From CAIKBL01 sp050247235 (GTDB lineage Bacteria > Pseudomonadota > Gammaproteobacteria > Ga0077536): a DNA stretch of 64,000 nucleotides. The stretch is from contig JBFWUN010000020.1 of assembly GCA_050247235.1 (NCBI GenBank), forward strand, positions 1 through 64,000, in the 5' to 3' direction. The notes under the pieces were generated by a model that saw only the letters and a list, made by a program, of their open reading frames with translations, was not told where the DNA came from and searched no databases. A program made the translations under genes and the position numbers. Positions 40,690-49,275 of this stretch are shown piece after piece; the first letter of the stretch is position 1, and each line of letters begins with the position of its first letter.

Positions 40690-42486
40690 TCAGGATGCGC
40701 CTGCCGCCTGCAGCGCGTCCGCCTGCTGCAACTGGTGGGTCACGAGGAATTCACGCGCCCGGCAGCAGAAGCCATTTTTTTCCGGTGCAATACCGAGCGA
40801 CGTGGCGATGTCTCCGAACTTGTCGAGTGCGACTTCGAGCGCGGTTGCGAGATCCGTCGGCAACGTGCGGAACACGCGCTGGTAGCGCTGTCCAAGCTGT
40901 GCCAGTTCCGCCGCGGGATCCGCGTGGTCGCTCGTCGCCGCGAGACTGCACAGTTCATTCGCGAAATGCGCGAGCGCGCGCATGCGGTCCGGCTCGCTGG
41001 CCGGCGCCGGCACCACGCCCGGAGGCAGCGCGGCCATGCTCGAGATGAGCGGCGCGGGGAACTTCCAGTTGGCGGCGACCGCAGCGCCGACCTCGGCGCA
41101 GGTGGTGCCGAGGATCACGCGCTCCGCCTGCAGCGCCGGCATCCCCTGCGTGACCCGCGTCTGCACCTCGGCGTATTCGTCCTCGAGGTAGTAGATCAGC
41201 AGGTTGCGTCCCAGGCGGTTGAACATCGCGGCGACGAATGCTTCGTCCGAGACTTCGCGGCAGAGCTGCAGCGCAAGCAGGCGCGCGAGCAGCCCGGACA
41301 CGAACGATTCCACCAGCGCGTCCTGCAGCACCGGGTTGCTGCCCTTGAGGTGCTCGAACATCAGCAGACCGTTGCAGATCAGGCGTACGGTCTTGGTCCC
41401 CACCCGCGAAATCGCCTGCAGCACTGTCGTGACACCGCTGTCGGAGCGTGCAAAGAACGCGGAGTTCGCCACCTTCATCAGGCGATTGGTGAGACTGAAA
41501 TCGCGCATCACCACTGCTGCGAGATCCTGCAGGCTGGCCTGCGACTGCTCGTCCGTCAGCCGGTTGATCTCCGCGATGCTGTTCGAGAACGCCGGGAATT
41601 CGGGTCGCCGCTGCAGCCGGCGCAGCACGAACTGGACCGCGAGGTCGCGGTTCCCGCGTGCCGTCACCGCGTCGAGCGCTTCGCGCAGCGCGCCGGCCAG
41701 CTCACCGGCGTGGGCGAAGCGGCGGGCGGGCTCGCGCGCAAGCGCGTCGCGCAGGATGCTGACGGCCTCGGGCGGTACCCCCCGTTCGTGCAGCACGTGC
41801 CAGTCGAATCGCGTCGTGCGGATCTGGGTCGTCAGTTCACGGAGTTTCGATGCGTTCCCCGCGGGCCGCCCGGTCAGCATCTCGAAGAACACCAGGCCGA
41901 GCGCAAACACGTCCGTGCGGAGATCCAGCGGCGCGCCCGTGAAATGCTCGGGGCTCATGTAACGTGGGGTGCCCTGCACGTCGTCATCGGCGTCCACCAC
42001 CTTGGCCCTCTCGACAAAGCGCGAGAGCCCGAAATCCATCACGCGCAGGGTGCCGCGGCCGTCGACGAGCACGTTGTTCGGAGACAGGTCGAGGTGTGCG
42101 ATCCCGGCGGCATGCGCGGCCGCGACGCCGTCGGCAATCTGCAGGAACTGGCTGCACGCACTCGCGAAGTCGAGCACCGTGGTCTTCAGGTATTCCTTCA
42201 GCGGGGCGCCATCCACGTACTCGAATACGAGGTACGGCAGGCCCTTCTCCGCGCCGACTTCGAACAGCGGCACCACGTTCGCATGCGCCACCTTCGCAAC
42301 CGCGCGCGCCTCGGCGAAGAACTGGTCGAGCGTCGCCTTGGAATCGCGCTGACGGGTCAGGACCTTCAGCGCGACCTTCCGCTCGAGCTGCGGGTCCCAG
42401 GCGAGGTACACGCGCCCGTGCAGCCCACTGCCGAGGCGGGAAAGAAGTTCGAAACGTTTGAACGTCGGTCTGCTGGCGGCAGTCAT
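40690..42486 (-). CDS. Serine/threonine protein kinase fused to HDOD domain
   Basis: A 598-residue signalling fusion. Residues about 10-285 are a eukaryotic-type kinase: glycine loop LGSGLHGRVYLA, lysine K41 in VALKVL, E59, catalytic loop HLDLSPNNVL (D133, N138), D151-F-G and SPE. The catalytic-loop lysine of HRDxK is serine and the arginine leucine, so it is of the non-RD type. Residues about 295-500 are an HDOD domain (FPAFSNSIAEINRL, VANSAFFARSDSGVTTVLQA, LGRNLLIYYLEDEY). It has no membrane segment. It lies upstream of nothing on its strand and is monocistronic. Confidence 0.9.
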   Translation of the reverse strand: MTAASRPTFKRFELLSRLGSGLHGRVYLAWDPQLERKVALKVLTRQRDSKATLDQFFAEARAVAKVAHANVVPLFEVGAEKGLPYLVFEYVDGAPLKEYLKTTVLDFASACSQFLQIADGVAAAHAAGIAHLDLSPNNVLVDGRGTLRVMDFGLSRFVERAKVVDADDDVQGTPRYMSPEHFTGAPLDLRTDVFALGLVFFEMLTGRPAGNASKLRELTTQIRTTRFDWHVLHERGVPPEAVSILRDALAREPARRFAHAGELAGALREALDAVTARGNRDLAVQFVLRRLQRRPEFPAFSNSIAEINRLTDEQSQASLQDLAAVVMRDFSLTNRLMKVANSAFFARSDSGVTTVLQAISRVGTKTVRLICNGLLMFEHLKGSNPVLQDALVESFVSGLLARLLALQLCREVSDEAFVAAMFNRLGRNLLIYYLEDEYAEVQTRVTQGMPALQAERVILGTTCAEVGAAVAANWKFPAPLISSMAALPPGVVPAPASEPDRMRALAHFANELCSLAATSDHADPAAELAQLGQRYQRVFRTLPTDLATALEVALDKFGDIATSLGIAPEKNGFCCRAREFLVTHQLQQADALQAAGAS

Positions 42487-42528
42487 CGGATCAGGGTCCC
42501 TCCTCCCAGCGTTATCGGACCCGGCGAC

Positions 42529-42544
42529 GCCGGCTTTAGCCGGC
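42529..42544. repeat. Perfect 6-base inverted repeat after tesB
   Basis: GCCGGC-TTTA-GCCGGC lies between the tesB stop and the kinase start on the minus strand. It may end the MaoC-to-TesB operon or act on the kinase promoter. The 171 bases here hold no gene. Confidence 0.35.
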
Positions 42545-42657
42545 CCGGTCGCGCACGTCGGGGGCTGGTCCGCGACATTGCTTCGGCATGCCGGGGTCCG
42601 CGCGTCCCCGGACCATCCCGATCCCTGGGGGCACCGAGCGAGCTTCCCCGGCGTCGG

Positions 42658-43521
42658 CTAGGAGGGCTCGACCACCCGCATCAGGCCTTCCTGCGCCACC
42701 GACACCACGAGCTGTCCGTGGCGATCGTGGAAGCTGCCGCGCGCCAGCCCGCGCGCCCCTGCCGAGGTGACACCCTGGCAGTAGTACAGCAGCCAGTCGT
42801 CCATCCGGAACGGCCGGTGGAACCACATCGCGTGGTCGAGACTTGCGATCACGAGGTGGGGGTTGTCGAGCTGGAACCCGTGGTGTGCGAGCAGGGTCCA
42901 CACCAGCCCGAAGTCCGACAGGTACGCGAGCATCGCACGGTGCATGACCGGATCATCGGGCAGCGGATCCGTCGTGCGGACCCAGGTGCGGCGAATCGGC
43001 GCGCCGGTGGCGTCACGGCTGCCGTTGCGCTCGTCGATCGGACGGATCTCGAACGGCGCGACAATCGTCATCATGCGCTGGAAACGCGGCGCCAGCGAAT
43101 CGAACCGTTCCCAGTGGTAGGTCGCGGGCGCCACTTCTTCCGGCGGCGGCACTTCCGGCATCTCGGGCTGGTACTCGATCCCGGGTTCCGCGCGGTGAAA
43201 CGACGCCTCCAGCGTGAAGATGGGCTGTCCATGCTGGACCGCAGTCACGCGCCGCGCGGAGAAGCTGCGTCCATCGCGGCTGCGGTCCACCGAGTAGACC
43301 ACCGGCGAATGGGAGTCCGCCTCGCGCAGGAAGTAAGCGTGCAGCGAGTGCAGCGCACGCGCCGGGTCCACCGTCATCTGCGCCGCGGTGCACGCCTCGC
43401 CCAGCACCTTGCCGCCGTACATGCGCCGGACGATGGTGTCGCCCACGGCGCCGCGGAACAGGTTCTCCTCGAGCTTTTCGAGCGCCAGTCCGCGGATCAG
43501 GGTCTGCAGCCGCGGGTTCAT
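42658..43521 (-). CDS. tesB: Acyl-CoA thioesterase II
   Basis: A 287-residue double-hotdog thioesterase. N-terminal hotdog: LFRGAVGDTIVRRMYGGKVLGEA. C-terminal hotdog: HLVIASLDHAMWFHRPFRMDD with the catalytic aspartate, and VSVAQEGLMRV with the catalytic glutamine. It hydrolyses medium- to long-chain acyl-CoA. Its ATG overlaps the panB stop (TGATG) and it is the last gene of the operon. Confidence 0.93.
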   Translation of the reverse strand: MNPRLQTLIRGLALEKLEENLFRGAVGDTIVRRMYGGKVLGEACTAAQMTVDPARALHSLHAYFLREADSHSPVVYSVDRSRDGRSFSARRVTAVQHGQPIFTLEASFHRAEPGIEYQPEMPEVPPPEEVAPATYHWERFDSLAPRFQRMMTIVAPFEIRPIDERNGSRDATGAPIRRTWVRTTDPLPDDPVMHRAMLAYLSDFGLVWTLLAHHGFQLDNPHLVIASLDHAMWFHRPFRMDDWLLYYCQGVTSAGARGLARGSFHDRHGQLVVSVAQEGLMRVVEPS

Positions 43522-44336
43522 CACTGGAACGCGTAATCGGCGGTCGGGAACGCCCCGGTGCGCACCTCGCGCACGTAGTCTTCGATCGCGGTATGGATGC
43601 TGCCGACTTCGCGCATGTAGTTCTTCGAAAAACGCGTGCGCTTGCCCGGCGCGATGTCCAGGATGTCGTAGAGCACGAGGATCTGACCATCCACGTCCGG
43701 GCCCGCGCCGATGCCGATCACAGGGACACCCGCGGCGCGGGTGATTTCCTCCGCGAGCTTCATCGGCACGCATTCGAGCAGCAGCATGTCGGCGCCGGCG
43801 TCCTCGAGGGCACGCGCGTCCGCGATCATTTTCTGCGCGGTGTCGTGCTGACGCCCCTGCACGCGGTAAGTGCCCATCTTGAAGATGGTCTGCGGCGTGA
43901 GCCCCAGGTGCGCGCACACCGGGATGCCGCACTCGGTCAGGCGCGCGACCATGTCGATCTGCAGCGCGCCCCATTCGAGCTTGACCATTTCGGCGCCCCC
44001 TTCCTTCATCAGGCGCGCCGCGTTATGCAGGCAATCGTTCGGGGAGTGGTAGCTCATGAATGGCATGTCCGCCATCACCAGCGCCCGCTGCGTGCCGCGC
44101 GCCACCATTCTCGTATGGTAGATGATGTCGTCGATGCTTACCGGGATCGTCGTCGTGTGGCCCTGCACGACCATGCCGACCGAATCGCCCACGAGGATGA
44201 AGTCACACCCGGCGGCATCGAGCACGCGTGCGAACGCGGCGTCGTACGCGGTCAGCGACACGATGCGCTGACGTGCCGCCTTCATCTGTCGCAAGGTCTG
44301 CGTCGTGACCTTGTCGGTGGCCGTGTGCTGGCTCAT
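43521..44336 (-). CDS. panB: 3-methyl-2-oxobutanoate (ketopantoate) hydroxymethyltransferase
   Basis: A 271-residue TIM-barrel enzyme of pantothenate synthesis. Metal and substrate motifs are ILVGDSVGMVVQGH, VMADMPFMSYH, GGAEMVKLEWG, VCAHLGLTPQTI and VIGIGAGPDVDGQILVLYDILD. It transfers a hydroxymethyl group from methylene-tetrahydrofolate to ketoisovalerate. It has no panC neighbour and sits in an acyl-CoA/dehalogenation operon, overlapped by the FlK-like gene stop (ATGA). Confidence 0.95.
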   Translation of the reverse strand: MSQHTATDKVTTQTLRQMKAARQRIVSLTAYDAAFARVLDAAGCDFILVGDSVGMVVQGHTTTIPVSIDDIIYHTRMVARGTQRALVMADMPFMSYHSPNDCLHNAARLMKEGGAEMVKLEWGALQIDMVARLTECGIPVCAHLGLTPQTIFKMGTYRVQGRQHDTAQKMIADARALEDAGADMLLLECVPMKLAEEITRAAGVPVIGIGAGPDVDGQILVLYDILDIAPGKRTRFSKNYMREVGSIHTAIEDYVREVRTGAFPTADYAFQ

Positions 44337-44746
44337 GCGGGCTTTTTCGTCATCTTCCGCTCGACGCCAGCCATGAAGCGTGACATCTCGATGGGTGCCC
44401 GGGCGTGCCGGCCCTTGCCGATGAGATCGACCCCGTCGTGGGCCTCCACCTCGAAGGTGACGAGCGATTTCGATACTTCGGCAACGGTCGCCGTCACCGT
44501 GACTTCGAAGCCGACCGGCGTCGCGGCGAGATGCTTCACGTCAACCAGCGCCCCGACGGACACCCAGCCGTCCGGCAGGTAGCGTTTGAGGAGATCGGTG
44601 CAGGCGATTTCCATGAACATGATCATGTGCGGCGTGGCGTACACCGGCGGCAGCTCGGGCACGCGGGCCTGGACGGTGAGATCGTGGGTCACGATGAGCG
44701 TCGCGCGATGGGAGGCGCCAAGGGGGACACTTTCCTGCAGGTTCAT
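44333..44746 (-). CDS. FlK-like hotdog thioesterase (fluoroacetyl-CoA thioesterase family)
   Basis: A 137-residue hotdog thioesterase. It lines up with Streptomyces cattleya FlK (recalled) at a constant offset of four: T38, E46 and H72 match the catalytic T42, E50, H76. They lie in VYATPHMIMFMEIACTDL and DVKHLAATPVG. AHDGVDLIGKGRHARA also matches. The gating phenylalanine of FlK is tyrosine (Y36). Most homologues handle small acyl-CoAs. The gene lies 26 bases after a haloalkane dehalogenase. Confidence 0.83.
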   Translation of the reverse strand: MNLQESVPLGASHRATLIVTHDLTVQARVPELPPVYATPHMIMFMEIACTDLLKRYLPDGWVSVGALVDVKHLAATPVGFEVTVTATVAEVSKSLVTFEVEAHDGVDLIGKGRHARAPIEMSRFMAGVERKMTKKPA

Positions 44747-44772
44747 CGCTTCGATGCTCCTCTCCGGGCCAC

Positions 44773-45651
44773 TCAGGCCGGAATTCGTTCGAGCCAGTCG
44801 GCAATCGCGGTGACGATTTCGTCCGGCGAATCTTCCTGGACGAAGTGCAGGCCCTTGACCGTCACTTCCGAGAGGTTTGGCCAGCGGCGCAGTTCGTCGC
44901 GCACACGGCCGGTCATGATCATGCCCGGGTCCGCGTTCACGAAGAGCTTGGGCACCGGCGACTGCGCGAGCCACGCGGCATAGCGCTCGACCGTCGCACA
45001 GACCTCCGGCGGCTGTCCCTCGATCGGGATCTGGTTCGGCCAGTCCAAGGTCGGACGGCGGCCCTCACCCGGTTCGCGGAACGGTGCGCGGTAGGCCTCC
45101 ATTTCATCGGCCGAGAGTTCGCGCAGGATGGATTTCGGCAGCACCCGTTCGACGAACACGTTCTTCTGGAGCACCACGTCCTCGCCGGCCTCGGAACGGA
45201 AAGTCTGGAAGATTCCGCGCGCCGACTCCGGCCAATCGTCCCACGTCAGCGGGGCGGCGATTCCTTCCATGAACGCGATGCCACGCACTGCCTCGGGGTG
45301 CCGTCTCGCCCAGTCGAAGCCAAGTGCGCTGCCCCAGTCGTGGATCACGAACGTCACGTGGTCGTGTACCCCGAGCGCGTCCAGCGCCGCGTCGAAATGC
45401 TGCTGGTGAACCTGCAGCGTGTAGCGGCCGGGGCCGGTCCCGGGCAGTTTCTCCGAATCCCCCATGCCGATCAGGTCCAGCGCGATGCAGCGACCGAACC
45501 GCGTGAGCCGTGGCAGGATGTTCCGCCACAGGTACGATGACGTGGGGTTGCCGTGCTGGAACACGATCGGGTGGCCGTGCCCCTGCTCGACGTAGGCCAT
45601 GCGGCGTCCGCATACCGTGATGGTCTTCTTCTGCTGCGACCAGTCGTTCAC
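44773..45651 (-). CDS. Haloalkane dehalogenase (HLD-II type)
   Basis: A 292-residue alpha/beta hydrolase with the full haloalkane dehalogenase set. The nucleophile is D105 in HDWGSALGF, the halide-binding pair N35 (HGNPTSSYLWR) and W106, the acid E129 (FMEGI), and the base H269 (GLHFVQEDSP). This is the DhaA/LinB arrangement (N41, D106, W107, E130, H272). It hydrolyses carbon-halogen bonds to alcohols. The GTG start overlaps the CitE-like gene stop as GTGA. Confidence 0.92.
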   Translation of the reverse strand: MNDWSQQKKTITVCGRRMAYVEQGHGHPIVFQHGNPTSSYLWRNILPRLTRFGRCIALDLIGMGDSEKLPGTGPGRYTLQVHQQHFDAALDALGVHDHVTFVIHDWGSALGFDWARRHPEAVRGIAFMEGIAAPLTWDDWPESARGIFQTFRSEAGEDVVLQKNVFVERVLPKSILRELSADEMEAYRAPFREPGEGRRPTLDWPNQIPIEGQPPEVCATVERYAAWLAQSPVPKLFVNADPGMIMTGRVRDELRRWPNLSEVTVKGLHFVQEDSPDEIVTAIADWLERIPA

Positions 45652-46532
45652 GCGCGTGCTCCCGCCTGGCGCGCGATGGCCATCACGCGCTCGGCCTGCT
45701 TGAGATGCGGCATGTCGATCATCTTGCCATCGAGACTCAACGTGCCGGCCGTCGGGTTGGCGGCGAATGCGTCGATCACGGCCTGCGCGTGCGCGATCTC
45801 CGCCGCAGACGGCGTGAACGCGTCGTTGATGACCGCCACCTGGTCAGGGTGGATCGCGATCTTGCCGAGGAACCCGTCCCGGCGTGCCTCGTTGCACTCC
45901 CGCAGCAGCTTGTCCGGCGCGCGGAAGTCGGGTTGCACCGTGTCCAGCGCCTGCACGCCGGCCGCGTACGCGCCCATCAGGCACAGCGACCGGGCGAGCA
46001 CGAACGGCGCAGTGTACTGCCCCTGCTCGTCCTTGTTGGAGCTGGCGCCGAGCGCCGCCCCCAGGTCTTCCGCCCCCCAGGTCAGCACCCGCACCCGCGG
46101 CGCCCCCTTGTATTGCCCGAGCGTGAACGGCGCGGCCGCGGTTTCGGTCGCGATCGCGGTGATCGCGACAGTGCCAGGCGCAATGCCGTGCTGCGCCTCG
46201 AGCACCTCGAGGTAGTGCGCGAGCTGGAGCACGTGGTGCGGGCCCTCGCACTTCGGGAGCGCAATGCCGTCCGGTCGCCCGGCGACGACTGCGACGAGAT
46301 CCTTCATGGCATCGGACGAATCGAGCGGGTTCATGCGGACCCACAGCTCGGCGCCCGTGCGGTCCGCCCCGCGCAGGTAGGCCAGGGTCATCTCGCGCGC
46401 GACCGGCCGGCGTGCAGCCGCCACGGAATCTTCGAGATCGAGGATCAGCGCATCGGCGCCTACCGATGCGGCCTTGGACATTTTCTTCTCGCTGTCCCCC
46501 GGCACGAACAGCATCGAGCGCAGCACCTTCAT
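45648..46532 (-). CDS. CitE/HpcH-like CoA-ester lyase
   Basis: A 294-residue HpcH/HpaI-family enzyme similar to CitE and malyl-CoA/citramalyl-CoA lyases. It has SMLFVPGDSEKKMSKAASVGADALILDLEDSV-type N-terminal strands, WVRMNPLDSS, IALPKCEGP, IATETAAAPF and VRVLTWGAEDLGAALGA with acidic metal ligands. GKIAIHPDQVAVIN is the conserved C-terminal segment. It probably cleaves a 3-hydroxyacyl-type CoA ester to acetyl- or propionyl-CoA plus a 2-oxo acid. The ATG overlaps the MaoC gene stop. Confidence 0.87.
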   Translation of the reverse strand: MKVLRSMLFVPGDSEKKMSKAASVGADALILDLEDSVAAARRPVAREMTLAYLRGADRTGAELWVRMNPLDSSDAMKDLVAVVAGRPDGIALPKCEGPHHVLQLAHYLEVLEAQHGIAPGTVAITAIATETAAAPFTLGQYKGAPRVRVLTWGAEDLGAALGASSNKDEQGQYTAPFVLARSLCLMGAYAAGVQALDTVQPDFRAPDKLLRECNEARRDGFLGKIAIHPDQVAVINDAFTPSAAEIAHAQAVIDAFAANPTAGTLSLDGKMIDMPHLKQAERVMAIARQAGARA

Positions 46533-46984
46533 GCGGGCTTCCTCAGCATCAGTCCGGTGCGCTTGCAGATGGCCACGAGCTCGTTGCGCTGGTTGTAGCC
46601 CCGGTGCTCGAAAATGACGATGCCGTTCTGCGGACGCGACTTCGATTCACGCAGCTCGACGACCTCGCTCTCGAAACGCAACGTGTCGCCGTGGAAGACT
46701 GGACGGGGAAACCGCACTTCATCCCACCCCAGGTTGCCCACCGTCGTGCCGAGCGTGGTCTCGTAAACCGAAATACCCACCATCAGTGCGAGCGTGAATG
46801 CGCTGTTCATGATGCGCTGGCCGAACTCCGTGTGGTTCTTGCAGTAATCCTCGTCGAGGTGCAGCCGGGCCGGGTTGTGCGTGAGGCCGGAGAACAGCAC
46901 GTTGTCCATCTCGGTGACCGTGCGTCGAATCGGATGGTCGAAGACTTGTCCGACTTTGAATTCTTCGAAGTACAAACCAGGCAT
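46529..46984 (-). CDS. MaoC-like (R)-specific hydratase
   Basis: A 151-residue hotdog hydratase. The active-site segment reads LFSGLTHNPARLHLDEDYC, where typical MaoC hydratases have the G-D-x-N-P-x-H order. The Asp is replaced by His, as in the mesaconyl-CoA-hydratase-like subgroup. Mesaconyl-CoA hydratase plus CitE-type lyase would turn mesaconyl-CoA into beta-methylmalyl-CoA and its cleavage products. It is the first gene of the operon, with the ATG at 46984. Confidence 0.83.
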   Translation of the reverse strand: MPGLYFEEFKVGQVFDHPIRRTVTEMDNVLFSGLTHNPARLHLDEDYCKNHTEFGQRIMNSAFTLALMVGISVYETTLGTTVGNLGWDEVRFPRPVFHGDTLRFESEVVELRESKSRPQNGIVIFEHRGYNQRNELVAICKRTGLMLRKPA

Positions 46985-47092
46985 GGTGATCCCCTCTTGG
47001 ACAGTTGGCCGCATTATAGGCGGAAATCGTCGCACGGCGCCGGGGTATCCAGGCCTCTCGCGCGGATCGTCCGACGACCCACGGGAGGGTGC

Positions 47093-47707
47093 ATGCAGTA
47101 CTGCGAGCAGATGATTGCGGTGTCCGGGTTCGAGCCATGGAACGCGGTCAGCAACGCCGCATTCCTGCTGGCCGCACTCGCCGCGGTGTGGACGGTGCGT
47201 CGGCGCGGGGACACCCCCGCGCCGGGACCCGTGGTCCTGATCGGGCTGGCCGCCGCGATTGGCGCGGGCAGCTTCGCGTGGCACGCAACGCACGCGGCGT
47301 GGGCGGAACTCGCGGATGTCCTGCCGATCCTCGCGTTCGTACTGCTGTTCCTGTTCCTCGCGGTGCGCCGGCTCCACGGCACCCTCGCCGCCGGCTGCGC
47401 ATGCGCCGCGATGGCCGGCGCCATCGTCGGCACCGGTGTCGCGCTGCCCCATGCGCTCAACGGCTCCGCGGCCTACCTGCCGGTGTGGCTTGGTCTCGTC
47501 TGGCTCGGACTACGGCTGCCTGGTCGCGTGGAACAGCGTGCACTGCGCGCGGCTGCCCTCCTCTTCGCATTCTCGCTGGTGGCCCGCACGCTCGATCTCC
47601 GCGCCTGTGAAACCTTCGTGCATGGCAGCCACTGGCTGTGGCATGTCTGCAATGGTGGGGTCATCCACCTCGCACTGCGCGCGGCACTGGCGCCCGCCGG
47701 CCGGTAG
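47093..47707 (+). CDS. Ceramidase-family integral membrane protein
   Basis: A 204-residue protein with about seven membrane helices. It matches the alkaline ceramidase (PF05875) pattern: an N-terminal YCEQMIAVSGFEPWNAVSNA, IGAGSFAWHATHAAWAELADVLPI (metal histidines and aspartate) and HGSHWLWHVCNGGVIHLAL near the C-terminus. Bacterial members are largely uncharacterised. The ATG at 47093 follows a GGGAGGG site. It stands alone between a MaoC gene and a convergent MatB gene. Confidence 0.82.
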   Translation: MQYCEQMIAVSGFEPWNAVSNAAFLLAALAAVWTVRRRGDTPAPGPVVLIGLAAAIGAGSFAWHATHAAWAELADVLPILAFVLLFLFLAVRRLHGTLAAGCACAAMAGAIVGTGVALPHALNGSAAYLPVWLGLVWLGLRLPGRVEQRALRAAALLFAFSLVARTLDLRACETFVHGSHWLWHVCNGGVIHLALRAALAPAGR

Positions 47708-47759
47708 TCGCGCACGCGCACGGGCGTCCCTGCGGTAGCGCTGATCGTGCCGGGCTTGC

Positions 47760-49253
47760 CTAGACGGCCGCGAGCTGTTCGCGCAGCACGTTTTTCTGGA
47801 CCTTGCCCATCGCGTTGCGTGGCAGCTCCGCCAGCACGTGGTAACGCTTGGGACACTTGTACGCGGCGAGCCTGGTGCGCACGATTGCCGCCGCCCGCGT
47901 GTCGTCCCATGTCGCGCCGGGGGCGAGCACGATGGCGGCGATCACCTGCTCACCGAAGTCGGCGTGCGGCAGGCCGATCACCGCCGACTCCGCGATCTCG
48001 GGCAGTTCGTCCAGCACTGTCTCGACCTCACTCGGATAGACGTTGAGCCCGCCCGTGATCACCAGATCCTTCGCGCGGCCCACCAGCGAGAGGTAGCCGT
48101 CGGCGTCGAACCGGCCGTCATCGCCGGTCCGAAACCAGCCATCGCCGGTGAAGTCCTCGCGCGTCTTGTCCGGTTGCCGCCAGTATCCCTGGAAAACGCT
48201 CGCGCCCCGCACCTGCACATGCCCTGTGCTGCCGGGCGTCACGACCCGATCGGCCTCGTCGGCAATGCGCACCTCCATGCCCGGCAACGGGAAACCGACT
48301 GCGCCCGGCCGACGTTCGCCGACGAGCGGGTTGGTTGTAATGATGCTCGTCTCCGTCATGCCGTACCGCTCCAGGACCGCGTGACCGGTACGGGCGCGGA
48401 ACGCGTGCCAGGTTTCCGCGAGCAGCGGCGCCGATCCGCTCGTGAACAGCCGGATACCGCGGCACCGCTCGGCGGTGAGCGCGGGCTCGGCGAGCAGGCG
48501 CGTGTAGTAGGTCGGAACACCCATCATCACCGTGGCCGACGGCAGCAGGTCGAGCGCGCGCGCGGCGTCGAATTTCGGACAGAAAATCAGGCGCGAACCG
48601 GACATCAGGGTACAGCCGAGCGCGACGAACAGGCCGTGCACGTGAAAGGTCGGCAGCATGTGCAGCAGGACGTCCGCCGCGGTGAATCCCCACGCGGCGG
48701 TCAGCGTACGCGCGTTGGCCGCGAGATTCCGGTGCGACAGCATGATGCCCTTCGGTTTGCCGGTCGTGCCGGAGGAGTAGAGCAGTGCGGCGAGGGAATC
48801 CGGCATGGTGCGCGCATCCGCTCCACCCGGCGGCGCGTCGGCGGCGTCGGCGAGCAGCCCGTCCACCGTCGCGGTGCGCGGAACCCCGTGACGCGTCGCG
48901 AGCGCGCGCAGTCCTGCGATCGTCGCGTCGTCACCGGCCAGCATCGCCGGCGCAGCGTCGCCGACGAAGTAATCGACCTCGGTCGGCGTGTACGCCGGGT
49001 TCAGCGGATGGAACACGATCCCGGCGCGCAGGCACGCGAGGTAGAGCCACAAAGCGGCCGGCGACTTGTCCGCCTGCACGGTCAAGCGGTCTCCGGGCGC
49101 GAGCCCGAGGCGCGTGAGATGGCGCGCGAGCCGCGCGCTCAGCGTGTCGAGATCGCCATAGGTGTAACGTTCCCCCGCGGTGGCGCGGAGGAACTCGGTG
49201 TCCGGCGCCGGAAAGTGCGCCGCGAATGCCTGGTACAGATTGCCGTCCGTCAC
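47760..49253 (-). CDS. matB: Malonyl-CoA synthetase
   Basis: A 497-residue acyl-CoA synthetase close to Rhodopseudomonas MatB in every motif. These are P-loop LLYSSGTTGKPKGIMLSH, MLPTFHVHGLFVA, SGSAPLLAETW, YGMTETSI, FRTGDDGRFD, GRAKDLVITGGLNVYPSE and PRNAMGKVQKN with adenylation lysine K484. It converts malonate or methylmalonate to the CoA ester. The start is GTG (MTDGNLYQAF). It ends an operon with acyl-CoA dehydrogenase and thiolase genes. Confidence 0.93.
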   Translation of the reverse strand: MTDGNLYQAFAAHFPAPDTEFLRATAGERYTYGDLDTLSARLARHLTRLGLAPGDRLTVQADKSPAALWLYLACLRAGIVFHPLNPAYTPTEVDYFVGDAAPAMLAGDDATIAGLRALATRHGVPRTATVDGLLADAADAPPGGADARTMPDSLAALLYSSGTTGKPKGIMLSHRNLAANARTLTAAWGFTAADVLLHMLPTFHVHGLFVALGCTLMSGSRLIFCPKFDAARALDLLPSATVMMGVPTYYTRLLAEPALTAERCRGIRLFTSGSAPLLAETWHAFRARTGHAVLERYGMTETSIITTNPLVGERRPGAVGFPLPGMEVRIADEADRVVTPGSTGHVQVRGASVFQGYWRQPDKTREDFTGDGWFRTGDDGRFDADGYLSLVGRAKDLVITGGLNVYPSEVETVLDELPEIAESAVIGLPHADFGEQVIAAIVLAPGATWDDTRAAAIVRTRLAAYKCPKRYHVLAELPRNAMGKVQKNVLREQLAAV

Positions 49254-49275
49254 ACCTGGGACTCCGCCTTCGGAC

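Noticed and set aside
40651..43536. A 961-codon plus-strand frame spanning the kinase and tesB genes
   Set aside because: It mirrors two well-supported minus-strand genes and its translation is Arg/His/Gln-rich without any domain.
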